From Rhizobium etli_C (GTDB lineage: Bacteria; Pseudomonadota; Alphaproteobacteria; Rhizobiales; Rhizobiaceae), in assembly GCF_014198605.1 (NCBI RefSeq), contig NZ_JACIHU010000004.1: DNA of 64,000 bases; one strand, 5' to 3'. Position numbers and translations under genes: made by a program. This document shows positions 52,677-63,326 of the stretch, in pieces. Numbering within the stretch: position 1 is the first letter of the stretch; every line of letters starts with the position of its first letter. Below the pieces are notes generated by a model. That model was not told the DNA's origin. It searched no databases and saw only the letters and a program-made list of their open reading frames with translations.

Positions 52677-54179
52677 ATGATGATGAACGACGCCGCTCGA
52701 AAGATTGCAGCTGTTGCTCCCTCGGAGCAGCATTATCGCGAAGCACCCAACAACATCGAGGCCGAGCAGGCGCTTCTGGGCGCCATCCTGATGAACAACG
52801 ACGCCTATTACCGGGTGTCGGATTTCCTCAAGCCGATCCACCTCTACGAACCGCTGCACCGGAAGATCTTCGAGGTGGCCGGCGACATTATCCGTATGGG
52901 CAAGATCGCCAACCCGGTAACGATCAAGACCTTCCTCAAGGCCGACGAAAAGGTCGGCGACATGACGGTTTCGCAATATCTGGCGAGCCTGGTCAGCAAC
53001 GCGGTCACCGTCATCAATGCCGAGGATTACGGCCGGGCGATCTATGACCTGGCGCTGCGCCGGGCGCTGATCACGATCGGCGAGGACGTCGTCAACATCG
53101 CCTATGACGCCCCGCTCGACATGCCGCCGCAGTCGCAGATCGAGGATACCGAACGCCGGCTCTTCGAACTTGCGGAAAACGGCCGCTACGACGGCGGATT
53201 CCAGTCCTTTAACGACGCCGTGGCGCTGGCGATCGACATGGCGGCCGTCGCCAAGGAACGCGACGGCGGCCTTTCCGGCATTTCCACCGGCATCCATTCG
53301 CTCGACGCCAAGATGGGCGGCCTGCAGCGCTCGGACTTGATCATCCTCGCCGGCCGCCCGGGCATGGGCAAGACCTCGCTTGCCACCAACATCGCCTATA
53401 ATATCGCCGCCGCCTACGAGGGCGAAGTGCAGTCGGACGGCAGCATGAAGGCCAGGAACGGCGGCGTCGTCGGCTTCTATTCGCTCGAAATGTCATCCGA
53501 ACAGCTCGCCACCCGTATCATCTCCGAACAGACGGAAGTCTCCTCCTCGAAGATCCGCCGCGGCGACATCAACGATGCCGATTTCGAAAAGCTCGTCGCC
53601 TGCTCGATGATGATGCAGAAGGTGCCACTCTATATCGACCAGACCGGCGGTATCTCTATCGCTCAGCTTTCGGCCCGCGCGCGCCGCCTCAAGCGTCAGC
53701 GCGGCCTCGACGTGCTCGTGGTCGACTACGTGCAGCTGATGACCGGCTCGGGTAAATCCAGCGACAATCGCGTCCAGGAAATCACCCAGATCACCACCGG
53801 CCTGAAGGCGCTCGGCAAGGAGCTCAACGTTCCGATCATCGCGCTGTCGCAGCTGTCGCGTCAGGTCGAAAGCCGTGACGACAAGCGGCCGCAGCTTTCC
53901 GACCTTCGTGAATCCGGTTCGATCGAGCAGGACGCCGACGTCGTGCTGTTCGTGTTCCGCGAGGAATATTACGTCAAGAACCAGGAGCCGCGCGATCCCC
54001 ACGATCCGAAATATCCGGAATGGGAAGCGCTGTTCGACAAGGTGAAGGGCACGGCCGACGTCATCATCGCCAAGCAGCGCCACGGGCCGACGGGCACGGT
54101 GAAGCTCGCCTTCCAGGCGGAATTCACGCGCTTTGCCGATCTCGCCGATCCCTCCTTCATACAATATGAAGAGCATTGA
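52677..54179 (+). CDS. dnaB: Replicative DNA helicase
   Basis: A 500-residue hexameric helicase. N domain: APNNIEAEQALLGAIL; RecA-like domain with Walker A GRPGMGKTSLA, LEMSSEQLATR, Walker B VLVVDYVQLM, and SRQVESRDDKRPQLSDLRESGSIEQDAD. No intein interrupts it. The start is one of three successive ATGs (52677, 52680, 52683). It stands alone, ended by the hairpin at 54239-54268. Confidence 0.97.
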   Translation: MMMNDAARKIAAVAPSEQHYREAPNNIEAEQALLGAILMNNDAYYRVSDFLKPIHLYEPLHRKIFEVAGDIIRMGKIANPVTIKTFLKADEKVGDMTVSQYLASLVSNAVTVINAEDYGRAIYDLALRRALITIGEDVVNIAYDAPLDMPPQSQIEDTERRLFELAENGRYDGGFQSFNDAVALAIDMAAVAKERDGGLSGISTGIHSLDAKMGGLQRSDLIILAGRPGMGKTSLATNIAYNIAAAYEGEVQSDGSMKARNGGVVGFYSLEMSSEQLATRIISEQTEVSSSKIRRGDINDADFEKLVACSMMMQKVPLYIDQTGGISIAQLSARARRLKRQRGLDVLVVDYVQLMTGSGKSSDNRVQEITQITTGLKALGKELNVPIIALSQLSRQVESRDDKRPQLSDLRESGSIEQDADVVLFVFREEYYVKNQEPRDPHDPKYPEWEALFDKVKGTADVIIAKQRHGPTGTVKLAFQAEFTRFADLADPSFIQYEEH

Positions 54180-54238
54180 TCACGGTGCAGCTGTCATCCA
54201 GCCTCGGCCTTTCCCTCGACAGGGTTGACCTTTAGACT

Positions 54239-54268
54239 GGCCGGAGAATCCTTCTCCGGCCTCTTTTT
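54239..54268 (+). terminator. Rho-independent terminator of dnaB
   Basis: GGCCGGAGAA (54239-54248) and TTCTCCGGCC (54252-54261) form a 10-bp stem with a 3-nt loop, followed by TCTTTTT. It lies just before alr, whose ATG is 12 nt downstream. Confidence 0.85.
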
Positions 54269-54279
54269 CGACGTGGATC

Positions 54280-55440
54280 ATGAGCGAATTTCTGGACGCC
54301 TCAGACGACGACAATTTCGCATCGGCGGGTCTGCGGCTGACCGTCGACCTCACCGCGCTGACGGAAAACTGGCGCGACTTGGCGCGCCGTTCGGGCGCTG
54401 CGCGCGCCGCAGCTGTCGTCAAGGCGGATGCCTACGGCCTCGGCATCGAGGATGCCGGCGAAGCGCTCTATACGGCAGGCGCACGGGATTTCTTCGTCGC
54501 GACCGTCGATGAGGGCGTGACACTTCGTCTCTATGCGCCGGATGCGCGCATCTTCGTGCTGTCAGGCATATGGCCGGGCACGGAACGGCGCTTCTTCGAT
54601 AACGACCTGGTGCCGGTGATTTCCTCCGACGAGCAGTTCGCCTTCTGGATGGCGGTACTTGCCGATTATGGCGACTACCCTTGCGCGCTGCATGTCGACA
54701 CCGGCTTCAACCGGCTGGGGCTGCGTGTCGACGATGCGATCGCGCTTGCCGACGACGTCTCGCGGCCGGCAAGCTTCGCACCGGTGCTCGTCATGAGCCA
54801 CCTCGCCTGCGGCGACGATCCCGCCCACGCGATGAACCGGCAACAGCTCGAATCATTCCGCAGGGTTACCGCCGCCTATGAAGGCATCGATTCAAGCCTT
54901 GCCGCCTCGGCGGGCATCTTTCTGGGCGAGGACTATCACTTCGACCTGACCCGCCCCGGCATCGCGCTCTATGGCGGCGAAGCGGTCTGCGGGTTGGCGA
55001 ACCCGATGCGGCCGGTCGCCACCGCGGAGGCGCGCGTCATCCAGGTGCGCAGCGTCGAAGCCGGTGAGAGCGTCAGCTACGGGCGGGCGCTGCAGCTGCG
55101 CCGCGACAGCCGGCTGGCGATCGTCTCGGCCGGTTATGCCGACGGCTATATGCGCAGCCAGTCGAGCGGCGGCGTGCCGCTGCGCCAGGCCGTGCCGCAG
55201 GGCGGACATGGCTTCATCGCCGGACACAAGGTCCCGGTCGCCGGCCGGATCACCATGGATCTGACGATCTTCGACGTCACCGATCTGCCTGAAAACGCCG
55301 TGCGTGCCGGGGACTATGTCGAGCTGTTCGGCAAGAACATGGCGCTGGACGACGTGGCACGGGCGGCAGGGACGATCGGATACGAGATCCTGACCAGCAT
55401 GGGGCTGCGCCACGAACGGCGCTATGTGGCCGAAGAGTAG
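54280..55440 (+). CDS. alr: Alanine racemase
   Basis: PLP enzyme that makes D-alanine for peptidoglycan. The 386-residue protein has the PLP lysine in AAVVKADAYGLG (near residue 48), FNRLGLR, RPGIALYGG, the catalytic Tyr in SAGYADGYMR, and GRITMDLTIFDV. A 12-residue acidic lead precedes the conserved fold. The dnaB terminator ends only 11 nt before its ATG, so its promoter may overlap that hairpin or transcription may read through. Confidence 0.95.
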   Translation: MSEFLDASDDDNFASAGLRLTVDLTALTENWRDLARRSGAARAAAVVKADAYGLGIEDAGEALYTAGARDFFVATVDEGVTLRLYAPDARIFVLSGIWPGTERRFFDNDLVPVISSDEQFAFWMAVLADYGDYPCALHVDTGFNRLGLRVDDAIALADDVSRPASFAPVLVMSHLACGDDPAHAMNRQQLESFRRVTAAYEGIDSSLAASAGIFLGEDYHFDLTRPGIALYGGEAVCGLANPMRPVATAEARVIQVRSVEAGESVSYGRALQLRRDSRLAIVSAGYADGYMRSQSSGGVPLRQAVPQGGHGFIAGHKVPVAGRITMDLTIFDVTDLPENAVRAGDYVELFGKNMALDDVARAAGTIGYEILTSMGLRHERRYVAEE

Positions 55441-55458
55441 GAATATTCTTGGCAGGTT

Positions 55459-55468
55459 GCTATATAGC
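55459..55468. promoter_or_regulatory. Palindrome before the antitoxin gene
   Basis: GCTATATAGC, a 10-bp perfect palindrome, 16 nt before the antitoxin ATG; it overlaps a possible -10 (TATATAG), with TTGGCA about 9 nt upstream. The same sequence occurs at 55799-55808 inside the toxin gene. It is a candidate operator for autoregulation. Confidence 0.5.
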
Positions 55469-55484
55469 AGCAAAGGAGTCCGCC

Positions 55485-55742
55485 ATGACGACAATCCGTC
55501 TCAACGCCGCCGAAGAGGCCTTTATCGAGCAGCAGATCAAGGCCGGGTATTACCACAATGCCAATGATGTCGTTCAGGCCGGTCTCGAGCTTCTGCGCGA
55601 ACGCGAAGCGAAGATGGTGAAGCTTCGGGCCCTCATTCAAGAAGGCGAGCACGATATCGAGACAGGGCGTCTCGTGTCTTTTGACAGTGCCGAAGAGTTG
55701 ACGGCGTTGATTTTGCAGGCAGTTGCGGAGACCGATAATTAG
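55485..55742 (+). CDS. parD: ParD-type antitoxin
   Basis: An 85-residue type II antitoxin. The N-terminal ribbon-helix-helix reads TTIRLNAAEEAFIEQQIKAGYYHNANDVVQAGLELLRERE, typical of ParD/CopG proteins that bind DNA as dimers; the acidic C half should wrap the toxin. AAAGGAG lies before the ATG at 55485. The toxin frame begins before its stop. Confidence 0.9.
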   Translation: MTTIRLNAAEEAFIEQQIKAGYYHNANDVVQAGLELLREREAKMVKLRALIQEGEHDIETGRLVSFDSAEELTALILQAVAETDN

Positions 55743-56036
55743 ATCCCGCCGCTTCACCCTCTCCCGCAAGGCCATCGACGATCTGACATCCATGTTCCGC
55801 TATATAGCAACGGACGATCCAGTCGCCGCCAGGCGCCTCATCGACCAGATCGGCAAGAAGATCGAGCAGATCGCCCGATCTGGTTTTACGGGCGTCAATC
55901 GCAGCTGGCTGAGCCCGGGTCTCAGAGCCGTTATTCACAAGAATCGTTGCATCTATTTCGTCGTCCGAGACGGCGAACTTCACGTCGTACGTGTCCTGCA
56001 TGCGTCACCTGAAGATTTTATCGAAAGCAATCATTG

Positions 56037-56037
<1 letters not shown>
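55723..56037 (+). CDS. parE: ParE-type toxin
   Basis: A basic protein of about 104 residues of the RelE/ParE fold: LSRKAIDDLTSMFRYIATDDPVAA, RSWLSPGLRAVIHKNRCIYFVV, LHVVRVLHASPEDF. ParE toxins block DNA gyrase. The frame is set by a TTG at 55723 (20 nt inside the antitoxin gene); an ATT at 55738 would fit the family N terminus better. Its TGA shares one base with the radA ATG, so toxin and radA are translationally linked. Confidence 0.88.
55799..55808. promoter_or_regulatory. Second copy of the 10-bp palindrome, inside parE
   Basis: GCTATATAGC again, followed by A as in the copy at 55459-55468. It falls in the codons for RYIA of the toxin, 340 nt from the first. It could be a second operator, or coincidence with a coding constraint. 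Confidence 0.35.
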
Positions 56038-57437
<1,400 letters not shown>

Positions 57438-57527
57438 TCCTTTCATTGCCGGGAACGGTGATGTTATAGGAAGCACACGATAAGGCACGACACGGCCGCC
57501 GAGCGGCAGTCCTGGAGTTGAATTTAC

Positions 57528-58145
57528 ATGCCCATTACGATTTTCGACGGTATTGTCATCGGCGTCGTGCTCTTCTCCGCCGTTCTGGCGATGGTCCGCG
57601 GCTTCTCCCGCGAGATCCTTTCGATCGCAAGCTGGGGCGGTTCGGCCGCCGCCGCCTACTACCTCTATCCATACTTGCTTCCTTATGCGAAGAAATACAC
57701 CGATGACGACCGCATCGCGATCGCCGGCTCGGCCGCGGTCGTCTTCCTGATCGCACTCATCGTCATCTCCTTCATCACCATGAAGATCGCCGATTTCATC
57801 ATCGACAGCCGCATCGGCGCGCTCGACCGCACGCTGGGCTTCCTGTTCGGCGCGGCGCGCGGCCTGCTGCTGATGGTCGTCGCCGTCGCTTTCTGGAACT
57901 GGCTCGTCGATGTCGACCACCGGCCGGGCTGGGTCAATGAGGCCAAGTCGAAGCCCTTCCTGGATTCGATGGTGGTGAAGCTGAAAGCCGTCCTGCCGGA
58001 GCAATTTGCCCAGATGCTCGAGGCAAGCTTCCGTGATAAGATGCAGTCGCCGGCACAGGGCGGCGAAGGCACCACACCGCCGGCCGCCGATCAGGCTCCG
58101 GCGGAAGACGCGCCTGCAGGCGGCACACAGCAGCCGACGAATTGA
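57528..58145 (+). CDS. cvpA: CvpA family membrane protein
   Basis: A 205-residue inner membrane protein with four spans (TIFDGIVIGVVLFSAVLAMV, YYLYPYLLPY region, GSAAVVFLIALIVISFIT, FGAARGLLLMVVAVAFW), then a soluble Pro/Ala/Gln-rich tail. CvpA proteins affect envelope homeostasis, and here, as in E. coli, cvpA precedes purF. ATG at 57528. Confidence 0.9.
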   Translation: MPITIFDGIVIGVVLFSAVLAMVRGFSREILSIASWGGSAAAAYYLYPYLLPYAKKYTDDDRIAIAGSAAVVFLIALIVISFITMKIADFIIDSRIGALDRTLGFLFGAARGLLLMVVAVAFWNWLVDVDHRPGWVNEAKSKPFLDSMVVKLKAVLPEQFAQMLEASFRDKMQSPAQGGEGTTPPAADQAPAEDAPAGGTQQPTN

Positions 58146-58207
58146 CACAGTGTTCAAGAGCTTGACCCGCCGTCCGGCAATTGCCATTTGAGCGGGACGT
58201 GAAATAA

Positions 58208-58240
58208 AGGTCCGGCCGGGCATTCAGCTCCGCCGGACCT
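58208..58240. terminator. Possible hairpin terminator between cvpA and purF
   Basis: AGGTCCGGC (58208-58216) and GCCGGACCT (58232-58240) form a 9-bp stem with a 15-nt loop. No T run follows, so this may equally be a regulatory hairpin in the purF leader. Confidence 0.4.
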
Positions 58241-58368
58241 CAGCCGTTTCAGAGCCGGCGAGCGGGCTTTGACAGCGGATGTCGTTCAGCATGACGTTAT
58301 CGGATCAGTTTCCGATATATGATACTGGAAATGCCGATCCATTCTTGTGAGAGCAGAGGCCCGCAGAA

Positions 58369-59859
58369 ATGAACCAGTCCCATTCCTTCCCGACCGACGA
58401 TCCGCTCGACGGAGATACGCTGCACGAAGAATGCGGCGTTTTCGGAATTCTGGGACATCCCGATGCCGCCGCACTCACGGCTCTCGGCCTGCATGCCCTG
58501 CAGCATCGCGGACAGGAAGCGGCCGGCATCGTCTCCTTCGACGGCAAGCGCTTCTACCAGGAGCGCCATATGGGCCTCGTCGGCGACCACTATACCAATC
58601 CGATGACGCTCGCCCGCCTGCCCGGCAGCATATCGATCGGCCATACGCGCTACTCCACAACAGGCGAAGTGGCCCTGCGCAACGTGCAGCCGCTCTTTGC
58701 CGAACTGGAAGAAGGCGGCATCGCCATTGCCCATAACGGCAATTTCACCAACGGCCTGACGCTGCGCCGCCAGATCATCGCGACCGGCGCCATCTGTCAG
58801 TCGACCTCCGATACCGAAGTGGTCCTCCACCTCATCGCCCGCTCCCGCCATGCCTCCACATCTGACCGCTTCATCGATGCCATCCGTCAGATGGAAGGCG
58901 GCTATTCGATGCTTGCGATGACGCGCACCAAGCTGATCGCAGCGCGTGACCCGACCGGCATCCGGCCGCTCGTGATGGGCGAACTGGACGGCAAGCCGAT
59001 CTTCTGTTCGGAGACCTGCGCGCTCGACATTATCGGCGCCAAGTTCATCCGCGATGTCGAAAACGGCGAAGTCATCATCTGCGAAATCCAGCCCGACAAC
59101 TCGATCAGCATCGATGCCCGCAAGCCCGGCAAGCCGCAGCCGGAGCGCCTCTGCCTGTTCGAATATGTTTATTTTGCCCGGCCGGATTCGGTCGTCGGCG
59201 GCCGCAACGTCTATACGACGCGCAAGAACATGGGCATGAACCTCGCCAAGGAAGCGCCGGTCGAGGCCGACGTTGTCGTGCCGGTGCCGGACGGCGGCAC
59301 ACCGGCGGCGCTCGGCTATGCGCAGGAAAGCGGCATTCCCTTCGAGTACGGCATCATCCGCAACCATTATGTCGGCCGCACCTTCATCGAGCCGACGCAG
59401 CAGATTCGCGCCTTCGGGGTGAAGCTGAAGCATTCCGCCAACCGGGCGATGATCGAAGGCAAGCGCGTCGTGTTGGTCGATGACTCCATCGTGCGCGGCA
59501 CGACGTCTCTCAAGATCGTGCAGATGATCCGCGAAGCCGGCGCGCGCGAAGTTCATCTGCGCGTCGCAAGCCCGATGATCTTCTTCCCCGATTTCTACGG
59601 CATCGACACGCCCGATGCCGACAAGCTGCTCGCCAACCAGTATGCCGATGTCGAAGCCATGGCCAAATATATCGGCGCGGATTCGCTCGCCTTCCTGTCG
59701 ATCGACGGGCTTTATCGCGCCGTCGGCGGCGAGGACCGCAATCCGGCCCGCCCGCAATTCACCGACCACTATTTCACCGGTGACTACCCGACCCGTCTGC
59801 TCGACAAGAACGGCGAGTCCATGGGCAACAAGCTTTCGATGCTTGCCAGCAACGGCTGA
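58369..59859 (+). CDS. purF: Amidophosphoribosyltransferase
   Basis: First committed enzyme of purine synthesis: PRPP plus glutamine to 5-phosphoribosylamine. The 496-residue protein has a 21-residue propeptide ending before Cys-22 (ECGVFGILG), the N-terminal nucleophile after processing, and the phosphoribosyltransferase motif VVLVDDSIVRGTTSLKI. Glutaminase features HRGQEAAGI and HNGNFTN are present. An imperfect dyad lies upstream at 58302-58340. Confidence 0.97.
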   Translation: MNQSHSFPTDDPLDGDTLHEECGVFGILGHPDAAALTALGLHALQHRGQEAAGIVSFDGKRFYQERHMGLVGDHYTNPMTLARLPGSISIGHTRYSTTGEVALRNVQPLFAELEEGGIAIAHNGNFTNGLTLRRQIIATGAICQSTSDTEVVLHLIARSRHASTSDRFIDAIRQMEGGYSMLAMTRTKLIAARDPTGIRPLVMGELDGKPIFCSETCALDIIGAKFIRDVENGEVIICEIQPDNSISIDARKPGKPQPERLCLFEYVYFARPDSVVGGRNVYTTRKNMGMNLAKEAPVEADVVVPVPDGGTPAALGYAQESGIPFEYGIIRNHYVGRTFIEPTQQIRAFGVKLKHSANRAMIEGKRVVLVDDSIVRGTTSLKIVQMIREAGAREVHLRVASPMIFFPDFYGIDTPDADKLLANQYADVEAMAKYIGADSLAFLSIDGLYRAVGGEDRNPARPQFTDHYFTGDYPTRLLDKNGESMGNKLSMLASNG

Positions 59860-59887
59860 GCCGCTTGCCACTTTGACTTTCGCTTCC

Positions 59888-59909
59888 GAGGGGCCTAATT
59901 GCGCCCCTC
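59888..59909 (+). terminator. Possible purF terminator hairpin
   Basis: GAGGGGC (59888-59894) pairs with GCCCCTC (59903-59909), 28 nt after the purF stop, loop 8 nt. No T tract follows. Confidence 0.35.
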
Positions 59910-59939
59910 ACCTTCGCAAGCCAATCCGGAACCGCACAG

Positions 59940-60680
59940 ATGAACATCAATCTTGAGGGCAAGATCGCACTCGTCACCGGTGCGTCGCGCGGCATCGGCT
60001 ATTTCACGGCGCTGGAACTTGCCAAAGCCGGCGCCCATGTCATTGCCTGCGCCCGCACGGTCGGCGGGCTCGAGGATCTCGACGATGCGATCAAGGCGGT
60101 CGGCGGCAGCGCGACACTGGTGCCCTTCGATCTTGCCGATATGAACGCGATCGATGCGCTCGGCGGCTCGATCTTCGAGCGCTGGGGCAAGCTCGACATC
60201 CTCGTCGCCAATGCCGGCGTGCTCGGCGTCATCTCGCCGATCGGCCATATCGAGGCGAAGGTGTTCGAAAAGGTGATGACCATCAACGTGACGGCGACAT
60301 GGCGGCTGATCCGCTCGGTCGATCCGCTGCTCGCCCGCTCGGATGCCGGCCGCGCCGTCATCCTGTCGTCCGGGGCCGCGCACAAATGCCGGCCCTTCTG
60401 GAGTGCCTATTCCGCCTCCAAAGCTGCCGTCGAGGCGCTCGCGCGCACCTGGGCCGGCGAAACGCAATCGACGCCGTTGCGCATCACCAGCGTCGATCCG
60501 GGCGCGACCCGCACCGCGATGCGGGCGCAGGCCGTGCCGGGCGAAGATCCGCAGACGCTGCCGCATCCTTCCGAGGTCGCCAAGGCGATCCTGCCGCTGC
60601 TCGGCCCCGGTGTGACCGAGACCGGTAAACTCTTCATCGTGCGCGAGAACAAGCTCGCCGATTACCGGCTGCCGGAATAG
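59940..60680 (+). CDS. SDR family oxidoreductase
   Basis: A 246-residue short-chain dehydrogenase with TGASRGIGYFTALEL, NAGVLGVISP, catalytic SSGAAHKCRPFWSAYSASKAAVE (Ser, Tyr, Lys) and the following VDPGATRTAMR. Substrate unknown. It sits 80 nt after purF, may be co-transcribed, and converges with the lysozyme gene with only 9 nt between stops. Confidence 0.9.
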   Translation: MNINLEGKIALVTGASRGIGYFTALELAKAGAHVIACARTVGGLEDLDDAIKAVGGSATLVPFDLADMNAIDALGGSIFERWGKLDILVANAGVLGVISPIGHIEAKVFEKVMTINVTATWRLIRSVDPLLARSDAGRAVILSSGAAHKCRPFWSAYSASKAAVEALARTWAGETQSTPLRITSVDPGATRTAMRAQAVPGEDPQTLPHPSEVAKAILPLLGPGVTETGKLFIVRENKLADYRLPE

Positions 60681-60689
60681 ATCGACGCC

Positions 60690-61439
60690 TCAATTCGATG
60701 CAACGGCCGGAAACAGGTGAGCGAAGCCCGTTTCCGACGGGCAGAGCGCGTTGAGATCCACCGCTCCCTGAATGCCATTCACTGTGCCGTTGTCGGCAAA
60801 TTGCCAGATCGACCAGCGGCTGCAGCGTTCCTGCGTCGGCTCCTTGAATACGCTTCTCAGCCAAAGGTAATGTTCGGGGAAACGGGCCTCATTGCCTTTC
60901 AGATATTGATCGTAGAATTCCTGGGTGACGTAAAAGATCGGCTTTTCCGGAAAGGTGGCTTTCAGCTCGGTGAAGAAGGCATTCACCTCCGTCGCCATTT
61001 CCTCGAGCGTCGGGACCTTGTCGCAATTGCCGACAAACTCCAGATCGACCGCGACCGGCAGTGTTCCCGGCGTCCTCGGCACGGTCGCCAGGACGTTCTG
61101 CGCCTGATCCTTGCCCGGGCGGCAGAAGGTGAAGAAATGATAGGCGCCCCTGACCACCCCGGCATCGCCGGCGCGCTGCCAGTTCTCGGCGAACCTCGAA
61201 TCCCGGTGGTCGCCGCCTTCGGTCGCCTTCATGATCGCAAAGCGTATGTTCGGCTGCGCGGCCACGGTCTTCCAATCGATGTCGCCCTGGTGATGGCTGA
61301 CATCGATGCCCTGGATCGGATACCGAGATAGAGATGGATTATTGAAGCGAAGCATGCCGAAATCGTATGCTAAATATGCCGCGGATGCGACCACCAGAAT
61401 TGCGGCCGCTCCGACACCCCACCGAACCACGCTCCCCAC
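60690..61439 (-). CDS. Glycoside hydrolase family 25 (muramidase)
   Basis: A 249-residue protein with an N-terminal membrane anchor (about residues 7-25, VGAAAILVVASAAYLAYDF) and a GH25 barrel (PIQGIDVSHHQGDIDW, KATEGGDHRDSRFAENW, AVDLEFVGNC, WSIWQFADNG). The Asp and Glu of DLE and DVSHHQ form the catalytic site, so it should cut peptidoglycan in the periplasm. Translation starts at a GTG (61439) with GGGAGG 5 nt upstream. Confidence 0.93.
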   Translation of the reverse strand: MGSVVRWGVGAAAILVVASAAYLAYDFGMLRFNNPSLSRYPIQGIDVSHHQGDIDWKTVAAQPNIRFAIMKATEGGDHRDSRFAENWQRAGDAGVVRGAYHFFTFCRPGKDQAQNVLATVPRTPGTLPVAVDLEFVGNCDKVPTLEEMATEVNAFFTELKATFPEKPIFYVTQEFYDQYLKGNEARFPEHYLWLRSVFKEPTQERCSRWSIWQFADNGTVNGIQGAVDLNALCPSETGFAHLFPAVASN

Positions 61440-61726
61440 TCATTCCTCCCGTATCTTCAGCAGCTTCTCGACTGGCTACAAGTGATTTGTGCCGGGAAAA
61501 TGGCGGACGCAGCGAGCCGCCGGATCGTTCCTCGCCCCCTCTTGACCAAACGTCATTCCCGCGCCATAAAACGCGGCATGAAAACGGTTATCTGCATTAT
61601 CTGCGGAAAGATTATTCGCTAGCGCAAGCGCTGGCCCGGCCGTTTTCGTCTCCCAAATAGTCAGATGCGAAACGCCCCGGCCCGCCGGTTGCGATATTTT
61701 CTGAACGTGCATTTTGGGAGAGTGAA
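61440..61726. promoter_or_regulatory. Divergent lysozyme-cysS intergenic region
   Basis: 287 nt. It holds TTATCTGCATTATCTGC (a 7-mer repeated at 10-nt spacing near 61593-61609) and GCTAGCGCAAGCGCTGGC near 61618. Both genes must have promoters here, but I could not assign boxes. Confidence 0.35.
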
Positions 61727-63118
61727 ATGGGCGGCACGCCGGAACTGAAGCTGTACAACACGCTGACACGGGAGAAATCGGTGTTTTCGCCGATCGATGC
61801 CGACAACGTCCGCATGTATGTCTGCGGCCCGACCGTCTATGATTTCGCCCATATCGGCAACGCCCGGCCGGTCATCGTCTTCGACGTGCTGTTCCGGCTG
61901 CTGCGCCATGTTTATGGCGAGGATCACGTCACCTATGCCCGCAACATCACCGACGTCGACGACAAGATCAATGCGCGGGCGCTGAGGGACCATCCGGGCC
62001 TGCCGCTCAACGACGCGATCCGTGCGGTCACCGAAAAGACCGAGACGCAGTTTCACGCCGATGTCGCCGATCTCGGCTGCCTGGAGCCGAACGTCGAGCC
62101 GCGCGCCACCGACAATATCGAAGAGATGATCGAGATCATCGAGAAGCTGATCGGCAACGGCCATGCCTATGTCGCATCGGGCGAAGTGCTGTTCGATACC
62201 AAATCGATGGCGGATTACGGCCAGCTTTCGAAGCGCCCGCTCGACGAGCAGCAGGCCGGCGCCCGCGTCGCGGTCGATGCGCACAAGAAGAACCCCGGCG
62301 ATTTCGTGCTCTGGAAGCTGTCGAGCCATAACGAGCCCGGCTGGGAGAGCCCCTGGGGCCGCGGCCGGCCCGGCTGGCACATCGAATGCTCGGCGATGAG
62401 CCGGCGTTATCTCGGCGATGTCTTCGACATCCATGGCGGCGGGCTGGATCTGATCTTCCCGCATCATGAAAACGAGATCGCCCAGTCGCGCTGCGCTCAC
62501 GGCACCGAGGTGATGGCGAATGTCTGGATGCATAACGGCTTCGTGCAGGTCGAGGGCCGCAAGATGTCGAAGTCCGAGGGCAATTTCGTCACCATCCACG
62601 ATCTGCTGCACACTGAGGTCTTCGGCGGCCGTAAATGGCCGGGCGAGGTGCTGCGTCTTGCCATGCTGATGACGCATTACCGCGAGCCGATCGATTTCTC
62701 GATCAAGCGGCTGGAAGAGGCCGAACGGCTGCTCGCCAAATGGCCGGCGACGGAAGCCGGCGACGCCACACCGGACGAAAGCGTGCTGAACGCCCTGGCG
62801 GACGACCTCAATATGGTGGCGGCGGTGCAGGCGCTGCATGCGCTGGCGCAGGCCGCCCATACCGATGCCGCCGCGGGCGCCACCTTCGCCGCGACGGCTT
62901 CACTTCTCGGGGTGCTGCCGAAGAAGGCCGAAATCGACGAAGCCGTCGCAGCGGCGGTCGATGCGCTGGTCGCCATGCGTCTTGAAATGCTGAAGGCGAA
63001 GAATTTTGCCGAAGCCGACAAGATCCGCGACGAGCTGACGGCGAAGGGCATCCAGCTGAAGGACGGCAAGGATGCCGCGACGGGCGAGCGGGTGACGACG
63101 TGGGAGGTGAAGCGGTGA
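61727..63118 (+). CDS. cysS: Cysteinyl-tRNA synthetase
   Basis: A class I synthetase of 463 residues. Cys-33 and the HIGN motif (residues 42-45) are in CGPTVYDFAHIGNARP; zinc ligands include WHIECSAM; the KMSKS loop is KMSKSEGNF near residue 280. The C-terminal helical domain is complete. A terminator-like inverted repeat follows at 63136-63290. Confidence 0.98.
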   Translation: MGGTPELKLYNTLTREKSVFSPIDADNVRMYVCGPTVYDFAHIGNARPVIVFDVLFRLLRHVYGEDHVTYARNITDVDDKINARALRDHPGLPLNDAIRAVTEKTETQFHADVADLGCLEPNVEPRATDNIEEMIEIIEKLIGNGHAYVASGEVLFDTKSMADYGQLSKRPLDEQQAGARVAVDAHKKNPGDFVLWKLSSHNEPGWESPWGRGRPGWHIECSAMSRRYLGDVFDIHGGGLDLIFPHHENEIAQSRCAHGTEVMANVWMHNGFVQVEGRKMSKSEGNFVTIHDLLHTEVFGGRKWPGEVLRLAMLMTHYREPIDFSIKRLEEAERLLAKWPATEAGDATPDESVLNALADDLNMVAAVQALHALAQAAHTDAAAGATFAATASLLGVLPKKAEIDEAVAAAVDALVAMRLEMLKAKNFAEADKIRDELTAKGIQLKDGKDAATGERVTTWEVKR

Positions 63119-63135
63119 GAGTGGTGCCTGGGTAT

Positions 63136-63290
63136 AAGACCCCTCCCCAACCCCTCCCCACAAGGGGGAGGGGCTACGACGGCGCACCACTCCGAAGCGA
63201 CCTCATCGCAATTGCAAACATTCGAGACGGAAACGAAGACGCCGCCACGAGAGAGCCCTCCCCCTTGTGGGGAGGGTTGGGAGGGGTTTT
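63136..63290. repeat. Long inverted repeat between cysS and the GFA gene
   Basis: Two C/G-rich arms of about 38 nt (63136-63175 and 63254-63290) are near-exact reverse complements, differing by single-base changes in C runs. Each arm contains a hairpin of the type CCCCTCCCC-ACAA-GGGGGAGGGG. The right arm is followed by TTTTCTTTTTC, so it could terminate cysS. Confidence 0.8.
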
Positions 63291-63326
63291 CTTTTTCTCA
63301 TCGACGTCGCTGCGGGAGGACCTGCC

